Positions 8,541 through 19,937 of a DNA stretch of 36,309 bases are shown in pieces (positions within the stretch are counted from its first letter, which is position 1; each line of letters starts with the position of its first letter). The position numbers and the translations under genes are program-made. Source of the DNA: Polysphondylium violaceum (lineage: Eukaryota; Evosea; Eumycetozoa; Dictyosteliales; Dictyosteliaceae). The notes beneath the pieces were generated by a model. It saw nothing but the letters and a program-made list of their open reading frames with translations. It made no database searches and was not told the origin of the DNA. The stretch spans positions 1-36,309 of the forward strand of contig AJWJ01000223.1 in NCBI GenBank assembly GCA_000277445.1, in the 5' to 3' direction.

Positions 8541-10396
8541 TTATTTTATTTGAATATAAGGTATATTTGGAAAGGAAAGAGATTTTGCAATAAAATTGTG
8601 ACCATAGGATTTGGGAGTCATATGGAGTGAAATGAGATTAGGTGGAAAGTGAAAAGGGGCAGAATAAATCAATGGAAAGTTTTTTATATGAGTTAGTAAT
8701 TTAAATTTGCTCCCATCAAAATTTGGACAAGTAAAGTGTGGTCCATAATCTATATACTTTAAACTATCAGAGAGATGATCCAATGTTTCATAACCACCAT
8801 AGGCATTTAATCGTAATGCTTCAACAGAGTTGGGTATTTTATCGAGTGAGATTGAGTTTGTGGTTGTAGATTTTAATATTAGGTTTCTAACACTTTTTGG
8901 AATAACATTGGCTTCCAGTTTCCAACTATGTGAGAGATCAAGTGCTAGTTTGGTGACGCAAGATGGAATGCTTCCAGGCAAAACTTTGATGGGACCGAGT
9001 AAAAGAACCTCGAGATTTCCAATATGACTCAATAAATTGGGTTCCAGTTGGATGTCTACACTATCTGTGGCAATATTTAAAGAAAGAAAAGTTAAACATG
9101 AAGGAAACATGTTGGACTTTAGCTTAGTCTTACGAGAAAAGAAAAGAGAGAGATGTGTTAGATCTCTTCCAACAGACAATTGGGTTGGAATCTTGCTGAA
9201 ATAGAGTGATTTGTTTTTAGGCGAATATAGATTACCAATCACCAATTTTTCCACAGACATTGGTATATGTTTCTTGATAATATCTTTGTTTTGACAATTG
9301 ATATCCAAATCTGTAATTGAGTTTGGCAAACTAAAGTGTTTGGGAAACTTTTTGATTGAACAAAAGTATATGAGCAGACGAGTAACAGACATTGGAATAA
9401 AACACTCTTGGAGAGAATCTTGAACCCCTGAAAATATTAGTTGCATGTCTTTCAAACCACTGATAGGAAGAGCGCCTTTACAAATATTACCATAAAACTG
9501 ATGAAGCTTCACGCTAGTTAAACTAGGAGGAAGACAAAGGTTATTATCTCCAAGATTAATGGGATAATCATTGGAAAACATGATTGTTAAATCTACTAGA
9601 TTTCTAGAAAGTAATTGAAAGTGGTTTGGTTGAGGACAAATAAACTTGAGGCTTTTGATATTATTTGGCATCCCAACGGGTGAAAAATATGCCAAATCTA
9701 ACTCGTTTGTAAAGTCAAGAGTAGATACAGTGTCAGGTAAGATTACTAAAAGATTCAAGCACCCAGTAGTAACCTCTGTTAAAGAGTCTGGTGGAAATAT
9801 GGACTTGTCTTCTGGTTGAGAAAGATAAGAGATTGAGAGAGACTTCAAATTTGGAGGAAGCTTTGGTATTTTATGGAGATGGGTTACCAAGTCCAACTTG
9901 ATCAAAGATGAGGGAATTCCTTTTTGATAGTTATATGACCTTTTCATTTGCAAATTTGTAACAGTTGAGGGCATGATTTGATTGGAAAGCTCTTGTTCAA
10001 AGAATTCACCCAGCACCACTGTTTTTGCATTCGTTATAAATCCCTCGGGTAAAGTGTACATGCCAAAAGGACATATCACAAATTCATCAATTAAATCTTT
10101 ATACCTCTTTTCTAGATTCATATAATCATCTATAGCTTCATTTACTACCAATGGATCACGATCTATAAACTCCACTTTAATTGGTACCCCTAAATCTTTT
10201 TTCATCCTATATATATATTCATACTCTCTATTGAAAAACAACAGAGGAATAGCTATTGCTTTATCACTACATCTCAAAAACCTTACTATTAAATCATATA
10301 GATATCTATCTCTCAATATTCTAAAAAAGAGTTGCTATATATAAGATATTAGATTTTCAAATCCTAAAAAAAGAGATCATAAATAATAATTACCAT
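8541..10396 (-). CDS. FNIP-repeat protein (two exons, ATG-only first exon)
   Basis: The long open frame (10316 leftward) begins with TTG, so the start had to be sought upstream. The frame runs back to the acceptor TATATAG, and the coding part then begins QLFFRILRDRYLYDL, the usual family head. A 59-base intron (10393-10335, donor GTAATT right after ATG at 10396-10394) joins a first exon consisting only of ATG, giving 598 residues. The remainder is diverged FNIP repeats (for example IPNSVEALRL, IPMSVEKLVI, LPPNLKSLSI). The intron length equals that of the FNIP gene at 2322-4279. The repeat family is certain; the one-codon exon is a prediction. Confidence 0.85.
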
Positions 10397-10519
10397 TATT
10401 TAATAAACAAACTTTAAGATCACATGTTTTTAATCATGACCATGATGGCCAAAAAAACACCACACATTTGATCAGGAAATTTGAAAGAAAAAAAAAAAAA
10501 GATATTTACAAAACTTTTT

Positions 10520-12452
10520 TTATTTGATTTGGATATATTTTATATGCAAGGGTATTTTAATACCTTTGGAAACAAAGCTGTACATGTAGTTTAAATTTGT
10601 CATTTCTAGAGATACCAATGATTTGGGGAGTGCACATTGATTTGATAGTAACATTGGTAAATTCTTTATGTGCAACAAATGGTTGGGAAGATTAGCACAG
10701 AGGTTATCTTGAGCAACACATGATCCAAAGTCGAGCGACTCGAGTTGACTTGGAAAATCAGATAATTTGTATTGATCTACGTGTACACCTTTTAGGACAA
10801 GTTTTCTAACAGATTGGGGAATAAATTTGTCCAACGTGACCTGTTGTATTGGTAAAGAGATTAATGTTAGTTGAATGACACTATTTGGAATCAAACCTGC
10901 TTGCACTTGGAATTGAAAGCTATGCATTTTCAACGTCAGCTTGGTCACAGAGTTGGGAATGAAGCCTGGTTTGAGTCTGAGGGCTGGTAAATGGAGCTCT
11001 TTGAGTTGTTTGCAGTGTTGGAGAATGTTGTGTTTAAACTCAACTTGAGCAAAAACTGATGAATCCAGATTCAAGTAGGTCAGGCTCTCTGGAAACAGAT
11101 AGCAAGAGTTTATTTTGGCGGTTGGGTCTGGATGAAAGGTCATGGAGGTTATGCTTTTGGGAAAGTGCAACAAAGAGTTTTTGGGCACCTCTGAAAAGGA
11201 GACACTGTAGAATTCGAGTTGAGTCACAGATGAGGGAATCTGTATCGGGAACAAAGAGGATATATTCAAGTCTGTGATAGAGCTGGGCAGCGTTATCACA
11301 GTGTTTTTGCCTAGTCTTTGCACAGAGTAGAGAGCAAGATAGCATGTGGTCACTGTGCTAGGGATAGAGAGGGATCGTATCTCTGTTTGGCTTGTGTAGG
11401 TGATATAGAGATCCTCGACACCAGTAGGAATTCCTTCGGGATAGATATCTCCGTGAAAGTTGAGCATCTTTAGCACTCGTAGCTTTGGTGGAAGGATGCC
11501 TTGAACCAAATTAAACAATCGTAATGCTTGGAAACACAACGTAAGTTTGACAAGATTTCCGCCAATCCATTCGAGGAATGAAGAGTCTAGAAAACTAGTT
11601 TGATAGTGCATCTCTGTCAAAGAGTTGGGCAGATGGCAATCCATGAATGTAACAGTGTAAGAAATATTGAGTTTGTTGAGAAATGGCGGTAACTGGTTTA
11701 GATTTGTTGAATGGTTCCATGTTGTAAAATCAGTCAATGTCTCGGGATACACTAGGTCATGGTCGACCGAACACACGGGCCCTATCGTCAGTGACTCTAA
11801 ATCTGGCGGAAGAGAGCCATCTCGTAATCTGCCATATGCGATAGTGAGATTTTTGAGTGACATAGGCAAAGTCCCCGGTCCGATATCTTGGTTTAGAGCG
11901 CTGAGTTGCAATTCCTCAAGTTGATGTAAATCAGACAATATGTTATTGTTAGAAAAATTAACATCACTAACCATATTTTTAATCTGTATGGTCTTTATTG
12001 TTGGTGGAATAAATTCTTTTTTCAAAGTTGATGAAAAGGCTTGAAAAAACAGGTTCTCTGCACTTGAGGGAATAAAATTCGTCTTTTCTGCAATGTCACT
12101 GTATTCTTGATTATGAAATCTAATCTCTTGAATCATGGATCTATCTTCCAGCTGCATATATTGGTCAACATATTGGGTATCGGTATCCTTTACATCCAAA
12201 ACAACATTCAACCCCAGGCTATGTAAATACAATACATGATCATATTCATGCACCATATAAGACAACGGAATCCTAACACCTTGACCCCTGTATAATATTA
12301 TATTACTAATTAAATATCGAATATGTTTATTTTTCCATATTTGGAAAAACTATAGTTTGGAATAAAATATATATATATTTTAGTATATGTCATAGATTTA
12401 ATTGTTTGATTTCTATTTAAATACACACAGTCTCTTGTTTCTTTGTCGACAT
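10520..12452 (-). CDS. FNIP-repeat protein (first exon tentative)
   Basis: Exon 2 (12349-10520) is open from the acceptor CTATAG and starts FFQIWKNKHIRYLI, the family head minus its first residues. The whole of it encodes diverged FNIP repeats such as IPNSVTKLTL, IPSSVTQLEF and LPPDLESLTI. The only upstream ATG with a donor in the right phase is at 12452-12450: eight codons (MSTKKQET), then GTGTGT, giving a 79-base intron (12428-12350) and 617 residues in all. The donor is weak, so the first exon is a guess; exon 2 is secure. The gene lies 123 bases from the preceding FNIP gene and about 95 bases from the profilin-like gene, a very compact array. Confidence 0.8.
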
Positions 12453-12547
12453 ATTATTGTGTTTAAACTGAGTGATCAGTTAGTTTTTTTTATCTTTTTG
12501 TAATTACTTTTTTTTTTATTTTTTTTTTTTGTATTATCAACACCGAG

Positions 12548-12775
12548 CTAGTGACCCAATTCTTTAAAGAAACTTGCCAATTCATCAACAGTGTCATAGG
12601 CATCAACAGAGTTTGTTCTATTATCAAACACGGCAACAATGATAAAAACATTTGATTTAGATATAGCAACACCAGACCCATCACTTTTTCTTGCTTGGAT
12701 TGTATGATGACGATTAAACTATAGGTGGTGGTGGTTGTATTGTGTTAATAACTGAATAATAGTAGTAACAATAGC

Positions 12776-12809
<34 letters not shown>

Positions 12810-13023
12810 TATTTATAATATACTTATTACCACCAACAGTGACACCATTATTTATATTTATGTCACCTTTAAGGATACGAATAATATTCATACCTTCAGC
12901 TTGAGTCAAATTGTTAATGGGCGTATTTGCAACTCTTTTTGCATTGGCGCCACTGATGATACATGCCCATTTATATAAACCAGTTGACACAACTATTTCG
13001 TCTAAATGTTCTTGAAATGACAT
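12548..13023 (-). CDS. Diverged profilin-like protein (two exons)
   Basis: Exon 1 is 13023-12808 (72 codons from ATG, MSFQEHLDEIVVSTG). A phase-0 intron follows (12807-12719, 89 bases, donor GTATTA, acceptor ATAG, containing a long TAA repeat), then exon 2 (12718-12548, ending ELASFFKELGH), giving 128 residues. Length, fold pattern (GxxVGGNKYIINK before the intron; VFIIVAVFDN in the second half) and intron site match the two profilins next door. It lacks the conserved profilin segment RSIYGKKG just after the intron, having FNRHHTIQARK instead, and has Phe where the N-terminal Trp of profilins normally packs against poly-proline. It may not bind actin or proline-rich ligands in the standard way. 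The open frame with working splice sites argues against a pseudogene. Confidence 0.8.
12776..12806 (-). repeat. (TAA)n microsatellite inside the profilin-like intron
   Basis: About ten TAA/ATT units fill the start of the intron of the diverged profilin gene, just after its donor. If left unspliced, the repeat would be read as a leucine run. Confidence 0.75.
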
Positions 13024-13623
13024 TATTATTATATATTTATTAAGACTATTACTATATATAGTTTATGATATTTATTTATTATTAAAAAGACGAATTCATC
13101 CAACATGTTTGACGTGAATCTTTGTATTTATAGTGCTCACTCTCTAGTTTAAATGTTGTGATATTTATCAATTTAAACCTATCATTTCAAATAAACTATT
13201 ATTTTAAAATGCAATCTAAATACAAATAGTATAGTAGAATAGTAGTGAATAGCATAATCATGAGATGAGCGCGCGCGTATCTCAAAGGATGGAGAAAGAA
13301 AAAACGACGTGGGGTTATGATGTGTGGTGTAAGAGAAGACACACCCAACATTTTGATTGAACCCACTCTATCAAAAATACACACCAAAAAGATATTATCT
13401 TTTATTCCAATACCCCCTTCCCCTCAATTGCTAGCATTTTCTCTATACCAAAGAAACCGTTTTCTGTTTGAAAAGTTTAAACTTGTATTATCATTTTAAA
13501 TCTCAAAAGTAGATATAATAAATATTTTGATAGCAGTATACAGTAAAACAAAATCTTTTTATTTTATTGACCAGTTAAAATTTTAGTTGTTATTGGGGGA
13601 GAGTAAATGAAAGAAACACGATC
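13024..13623. other. Intergenic between profilin genes
   Basis: This is the 5' flank of the diverged profilin gene and the 3' flank of the next one. It is AT-rich apart from a 24-base near-perfect palindrome with a GCGCGCGC core at 13261-13284. No gene is seen. Confidence 0.6.
13261..13284. promoter_or_regulatory. 24-base GC-cored palindrome
   Basis: TGAGAT (13261-13266) and ATCTCA (13279-13284) flank GA-GCGCGCGC-GT. Ten of twelve base pairs match, with one G-T and one A-G pair. It lies 240 bases upstream of the minus-strand profilin-like start, in DNA that otherwise has almost no CpG. It may be a binding site or a Z-DNA-prone element; this is an inference. Confidence 0.4.
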
Positions 13624-14066
13624 TTATAAACCATCTTTTATTAAACGGGCTGCCAATCCTTCAACAGCTAAGGTTGCTTTCTCTTGAGGTATGGTAGAAT
13701 CATAAACACCAACAATGATAGATTTGGAAGTTTTTAATACAATACAACCGTTGGTGCCTTTTTTTCCATAAATTGAACGTGCATCAGTCTAATGGAAACA
13801 AGAATTCAAGTATTAGTAAATAATTCATTTAGCTACCCTTTAAAACCGATACATACTTTAAAAATAGCATATGTTACACCATGGATTGTGACCCCTTTGG
13901 TTTTAGGTTCAGTGAAAACCTTGATCAACTTATCACCTTCTCCATCATGCAAGTTGATATTATTACTCTTTGCCACTAAAAATCCTTTAACATTAAGTAT
14001 ACATGCACCTCTGACTTGTCCACTACCTACTAAACTATCAACATGTGTTTGCCAATTGGTTGCCAT
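13624..14066 (-). CDS. Profilin (two exons)
   Basis: This is a small actin-monomer-binding protein that also binds poly-proline and phosphoinositides. The ATG is at 14066-14064 (MATNWQTHVDSLVGSG); the frame open further upstream has only a TTG. Exon 1 is 14066-13857 (70 codons). The phase-0 intron is 13856-13789 (68 bases, donor GTATGT, acceptor TTAG). Exon 2 is 13788-13624, giving 124 residues. The signature after the intron, TDARSIYGKKGTNGC, and the end AARLIKDGL are typical. The N-terminal Trp is at residue 5, two residues later than usual. It is in tandem with the profilin genes on both sides, same strand, with the same intron position. Confidence 0.93.
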
Positions 14067-15030
14067 TTCTTTGCTAATACTTTTTTTCAACTTTATTTAG
14101 TTTTAAATAATTTGATATGTTTTTTAAAAATAGTAATTGTTCTATTTATACTTTGTTTTTGTTATAAAACAAATAAATAGTCCATCAGATTTTATTGTCA
14201 AAAACTTCAAAAACAGAAAAAGTATTATAATCAACCCCCAGATTTTTTACTTTACACTCTTTTCCACACAAATCATTTTCTTTTAAACCAAAAAAGGAGT
14301 TTCATTTGAATGATTGATTTGTATAATACAATAATTTAATAGATACATCTCTATTATATTTAAAAATTATCATTTAATTGGGTGATTAGTAATTGAATCA
14401 TTTTGGTACTAATTTGGGGAGATTTTTTCTTTACAAGTAAATCTATAGTGGTAAAAATATTACCCGACATACAATTTTTAGAATCTTTTATTCATATGAT
14501 ATTTATTTGTTATAAATTTTTATCGATGTAAGGTAAGTTAAAAAAAAATTTTTCATAAAAGGTAGGGGTAAAAATTGATAAATTTTTCACATTACTTGGC
14601 TGATGCTTTTCATTGTTTCTTCCCACAATCATAATTAGGTTTAGAAGGTTTATCACACCCAAAAATCCCTTCATTTGGATTGTATCAAATAGAGATCATG
14701 CCAATAATATTTATTTAAATTTAACCCATTTCTTCTCTCTAATTGGGTAAAAATGAAAAAAAAAAAAGGATTTTTTTTAGGTAAAAATGTAAACATTTTA
14801 CATCATCCACACTCAAGATAAACACAATACCATATGGCTTTTAATGATTAAAAGGATCCTTAGTTTGAACAATTGACCTCTTTTACCATATACATTTTAT
14901 AAAAGAGGTTCTTCAAATTTCTTAGCAACTAAAAAAAACTTAAAAGTTTACAACAATTAATACCTCTTTGTTAATTTTTTTATTTAATATTTATATGTAT
15001 TTGTATATGATGAGGAATTATATGAAATGA
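14067..15030. other. Intergenic between profilin genes, holding a profilin relic
   Basis: This is about 960 bases of mostly AT-rich sequence. It contains the profilin fragment at 14578-14686 (separate entry) and a 10-bp inverted repeat, ACCTCTTTTA (14876-14885) with TAAAAGAGGT (14900-14909). Nothing else is recognised. Confidence 0.5.
14578..14686 (-). pseudogene. Relic of a fourth profilin gene
   Basis: Read on the minus strand, the stretch gives KGFLGV, then IMIVGRNNEKHQPSN, aligning with KGATGI and CIILGRYNEKQQPGN in the intact profilin at 15031-15581. At DNA level the segment from AATTTTTCAC through the CTTCC block lines up with 15063-15130, about four bases in five matching by eye, but with a gap of roughly 12 bases near 14590. 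The segment continues into nonsense on both sides, and no first exon or splice sites accompany it. It is best read as the decayed last exon of a duplicated profilin. Confidence 0.65.
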
Positions 15031-15581
15031 TTAATAACCATTATCAATTAAATAATCTGCTAATTTTTCACAAACAAGTGCAGCATTACCGGGTTGTTGT
15101 TTTTCATTGTATCTTCCAAGAATAATACATTGGTTAGTTTTGGCAGCAGCAATGCCTGTAGCACCTTTCTTTCCATAGATTGAACGTTCATCAGCCTTTA
15201 AGTTTTAAAAAATATAATTGATTAATAATAAATAACAGGTGTTTAAAATAGATAGAAATTAATATCGATTGAATAAAAAAGAACATTTACCTTGATACCC
15301 ATGTATTTAACACCACCAACGGTAATACCTTGTGAAAATGCATTTGCAGGGTTTTTGTAAAGGGCAGCCAAACCTATGATATAAATAAATATATATATAT
15401 ATTATTAGTGACATATATCTAAACATCATTTGAGATCTCTCCACTTACCTTGACCTTCTCCGGCTTTAAGACCCATTCCTTTGCTCGAGGCCCATGTACT
15501 TCCATCAAGACCCAAGATACAGGCTTCCTCAACATTTTGAGTACCAATTAATTGTTCATCAACATATTGTTGCCAGCTCAT
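15031..15581 (-). CDS. Profilin (three exons)
   Basis: This is canonical profilin: MSWQQYVDEQLIGTQ with Trp3 and Tyr6, ADERSIYGKKGATG, and the C-terminus ADYLIDNGY. Exons are 15581-15449, 15373-15291 and 15195-15031, giving 126 residues. Introns are 15448-15374 (donor GTAAGT, after GEGQ) and 15290-15196 (donor GTAAAT, after KYMGIK). The second intron is at the same codon and phase as the single intron in the other two profilins; the first is unique to this copy. The protein sequesters and recycles actin monomers in the cytosol. Of the three copies it keeps all hallmark residues and is the likeliest main profilin. Confidence 0.96.
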
Positions 15582-15965
15582 CTTTTGTGTATGTTTTTAA
15601 TTTGAAATTGAATAAGAATATATAAAATATAGATAATTGAATGTGAATAGATTAAATTTTGACAAGCTTTTAATATTTTGATCAAAACAAATTTAAAAAT
15701 TGGAAAAAAAATTATAATAAATGAAAATAATTAAAAATGCAAAATTAGCAACACTGAATAAATTGGGTAAAAATGGGGTCACTTTTTTATTTTTATTTGT
15801 TTTTTTTTGAAAATTTTTATGATTGTTACTCTTTTTGTAATTTGTCCTCCTCTGTGTGAAGATCTTCTCACCCCCAAAATTAATAACATCAATCAGATAG
15901 AAATCTCTTTGATTAATCATTTAAAAAAAGAAACAGAGTAGTATACACACACATATTTTATTTGA
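15582..15965. other. Intergenic, AT-rich
   Basis: This is the 5' flank of the canonical profilin and the 3' flank of the double FNIP gene. A 10-base palindrome GAAGATCTTC (15858-15867) sits in a CT-rich patch. No gene is seen. Confidence 0.55.
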
Positions 15966-18900
15966 TTAATGAGGTGGTAATAATAAATGGAGGGGATAAT
16001 TATGAAACATAGAGATTTCCAAATGTTCAACTGATTGGGGCACACAACCATCATAATTTTTACATGGGCCCAATCTCAAATGTTTGATGTGAGGGGGAAT
16101 TAGATTGGGGGATTCAATATTTTGATTGTCACCCAAACTCAGGTGTGTGATTGTTGTGGGTAGCTTTTCAATTGGAAAACAATTCATATTCCTGATGTGT
16201 GGTCGTAATGAACCAATGGTAAGATTGTTCACACTAGATGGAATCCAATCCAAAAGACTTTGATCATAGAAACCTCTTTTAAATGACAGTTTCTTTAGAT
16301 TTGGTGGGAGTAATTGCAAATCAAGTGTTTGATCAAATGATTCGGCAAACTCTAACTCCTCCAAATCAGAGAGCGATGACAAGATACCAGGAGAGATCTT
16401 TTGATTGAAACGAAAGCCAAATACAAGTTTTTTGAGACCACTTGGAAGTACGTTTGGCAAGATTGGTTGATCATAAATATCATTTTTGATATAAAGGGTC
16501 TCTACCGTGTTTGGAATGGATCCAGGCACCAATGTAGAATTATAGAGCCCATCCAATATAATGGTCTTTATATTGCCAATCAACATGTTTGGTCTGAGTA
16601 GTACCTCAGTGCATCTGAGATGAATATTGACACCCTGTGGTATATTATCGCCAAGATATGGAATTTTAGGCTGTTGTTGTTGATGTTGTTGTTGTTGTGA
16701 GGGCTTTGCAGATGAGGCTTTAGCCACTTCAATGGTAAAAATGGGACCTTTTGGAATGGTAACATATTTGACAGAGGGTGGAATAGATAAAGTTCCTCTA
16801 TTGAAGTAAACCCTGTGTCTAGGATGGAATATCTTTAAATATTTGATGGACAAAGGAATGTGGGTGTAATCCTTTTCAATAGTAACACCAAGACGCTCAA
16901 CACTTGGCGGAAGTAAATGAAGACTATTATAAGCTAATCGACCAAGATTTTGAAATACAACTTGCTTCAGTGTACCAGGAAGTTTGTTGGGAATAATGGC
17001 AATATCTCTTTCAAAACCAAGATAGACCAACTTGGGGGGCAAATAAACATATTCTAAACTTTGAGCAAAATTGTAACCAAATTCAATGTGTTGAACACTG
17101 TCTGGAATACTATTCTCCAATACAATTTGATTATAGCTATTACAAAATACAATGGATACAACAGAATCTGGAATACAACCAATGGGAATCAACTGATTGA
17201 GTGACCAAAATACATATTTAGTACCTTGAGGAATGGGTTTATCTTTTTTATAAAAATAGTATTGATACTCGAGTACATTAAATATTTTCTTTGGAATGGT
17301 TTTAGTTAAACCTTTTAAAACATGAGTAAACATTACAATTTTACTAATGTTTGGACTAACTACAACTCTACTTAATGCCAGCTGTTTATCAATACGCAAG
17401 GTATTTGATCCCATAATAGGTCTCTCTACTTGGACCAATTCATCATTTGGACTAATCAATCTTTCACTAATGATTTGTCTGAGATATCTATTTTTCCAAA
17501 TATAAAAGAATAAATCCGATCCTGGTTTAATTGGTTCTGTTAATCTATATTATTTTATAAATGTTAATAATAATAAAAATAATAATAATTACTTTTTCAA
17601 ATAAACTCAAAACATACCTAATATTATTGTTTTTGTTATTATTATTATTTTCTAGATTTGACTTTTCATTTTCATCTCGAGGCTTAAGTACAAAACCTTT
17701 GTTTGGTTCATAATCAAATGTAACATCTTTAACAAAAGGAAGAATGTCTATATTAATGTGCTCTCTTGGTGAGAATATGTATTTCTTTCCAACATCACCA
17801 CCTCGTCGAGATGGATCTAATAAATTATTAATAGTACTAGAGTATGCACGGTAGTAAAAATGTATTTTCAAAGTATCCAATACCATTGGTTTGGGTTGAT
17901 CTGAAATGATTTTCACTTGTCCAAGAGTAATGATCAAACCACCTTCAAGTTTGGGCTCAATATCCAAGCGTTGTTTAATATCAATATTTAAAAAGACTCT
18001 TTTAAATTGGTCTACTTGGTCGACTGAAGTTGGATAAGAGTACTCTAATTGCTTTACTGTGGACGGAAGATTTTTCAACAAGAGTAAGTTTTTATTATTG
18101 AAAACGATACTGGTGACCGATGGCGGAATTAGATTGCTGTCCAATGGTTGATCGAATCCCCGACCAATAGTCAATTGTGTGATATTGGACGGCAACATGG
18201 GAATATAGTGGTTAAATGAGTCAGGTAAAACCAATGATTTGAGATTGGTGTAATTTGTGTAAAACAATTTCCTATTATCTTGATAATAGTCGTCTTCTTC
18301 AAGCATTTTGATACGGTCAACATACATTGGATCAATGTCAACATGGATCAAACTCTTTGGCAAAAAGATAAAAGAACTGTCTTTGAGTTTGTTTGTCTTG
18401 CCTGGGATGGAATTGATCTTTAAATATTTTACACTCTTTGGAATATATCCTTTATATTGAATGGAAGTGCCGATATAGATCTCTAGATAAATGGTACTAG
18501 TGGGTATATATCTATTGCCATACAAGAAATCATGAAAATCCTCGCCCAATGCAAGGTATTTGAGTGTTGGAGGCAAGACAAAATGGGTAATATAGTTGCC
18601 CAATCTCACATATTCAACGCCAACCGGTAAAGTTAATGGATAATTATAAAATGGTGGGAAATAGACTGATCTGGTACTTGGAGGGAATGCAGAAGTGGTC
18701 CCAGTCAAAAATATCACTGTTTTGGGATTCTCGTTGGTGACCGTTCTATAGCTGGAAAAAATACAGATGTTGTCCTTTGCTAATGATTCGGATGCTCGAC
18801 TAAAGTATCTCATCAGAATGGTATGTAAAACAGAGGTATCATAAAGCATATTGAATCTATAATGCATGTGCTGTACATGGTGTTTGCTATAAAAAGAGCC

Positions 18901-19773
18901 AGTGGTAACTGTTTTGACACCATCGGGAAGATTCAACAATGAGAGTGGTTGAAACTTGATCTCTAAACTTTCAAACTCTACATGTTCGACAGTGGATGGT
19001 ACATTTAAATTTGAAATACTAGTGGGTTGATCCTGCAAGACAAGGTGGAGAACCGTGGGTGGAATAAACTCTTTGATATCTTTTGTTGTCCAAGGAATAG
19101 AGAGTGTCTTTACAGTGGGTGGCACAAAGTAGTCATAGATTGGCTCTTTGGACGACTTACTCGTCTTTCTCTTTTTTGTAATCAACTTGTCACTCTCTAA
19201 TATTCCATATACTATTTTCTCTAAAGATTCTTTCCAAGTGCTGCTAGTGATAGCAAGTGATGTCACAGTGGGGGGTATCTCTAAACTCTTTATAAAATTA
19301 ATAACAGACATATAATCTCTAGAGATCATTCCAATGTCCAAATGAATTTCCAAGTAACTAATAGAAGACGGAATAATAGGTGCTGGTGAACCCTTATTTC
19401 TATATTGTTGTTGTAGTAATCTATCATTTGTTACCACTATTTGTAATCTACTGATATTACTATGAGGTATTTGTATGTGATTGTTGTTTACAAGTTTCTC
19501 GGTTGTTACTCTATACATAAATATATCCTTTACATTCAACTCATCATATAGAGACGGTGTATTCCTAAAGAGAAAAACCATTTAATTAATATATTTATGA
19601 CAATAATAGAATAAACAACATCTATTTGTACCGTACCATACTAAATCCCCATTTATTACTGTTTCTGGTTGTTCTATTGCATCACCAGATTCTTCTTTTA
19701 CTTTACTTGTTGTTATTGAAGCTGTTGTTGTCGTAGTCGTAGTTGTAGTTGTTTTCCTTTTCATTGTGTGCAT
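15966..19773 (-). CDS. Long FNIP-repeat protein, apparent fusion of two family members (three exons)
   Basis: Exon 1 is 19773-19637 (MHTMKRK, a Thr tract, acidic linker). The intron is 19636-19565 (72 bases, GTACGG...TTTAG). Exon 2 is 19564-17618, the intron 17617-17545 (73 bases, donor GTATGT, acceptor ATAG) and exon 3 17544-15966. Phases match throughout and give 1220 residues. Both large exons carry FNIP repeats; exon 3 has the best ones (GxFNQKISPG, IPSSVNNLTIG, LPPNLKKLSF). Exon 3 begins LTEPIKPGSDLFFYIWKNRYLRQII, the motif that normally opens an FNIP protein, now in the middle. Exon 2 has no stop before its donor and exon 3 has no ATG near its start, so one gene is favoured over two. 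A separate promoter and start for exon 3 remains possible. Function is unknown. Confidence 0.72.
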
Positions 19774-19937
19774 GTGTGGGCAAGTGTAAAAAATCAATTT
19801 AAAATTAAAAATTTCTCAATTTTTTTTCAAACTTATTTTTAAATTGATTTTTCTTAGAATTTGGAATCAACGTCGTTAATAATATTAATAATATAGACAC
19901 ACTTTATTTACATAGATATCTCAATAACACTATACGA

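Noticed and set aside
14621-14628. TCCCACAA on the plus strand as a DUSE
   Set aside because: It lies inside the profilin relic and corresponds to coding sequence in the live copy, so the match is coincidental.
17545-19581. Treating 17545-19581 as a separate complete FNIP gene starting MVFLFRNTP
   Set aside because: The first codons (ATG GTT TTT CTC TTT AG) are an intron end, and the last 20 codons are an AT-rich intron following a GTATGT donor. Both ends splice in frame to neighbouring exons.
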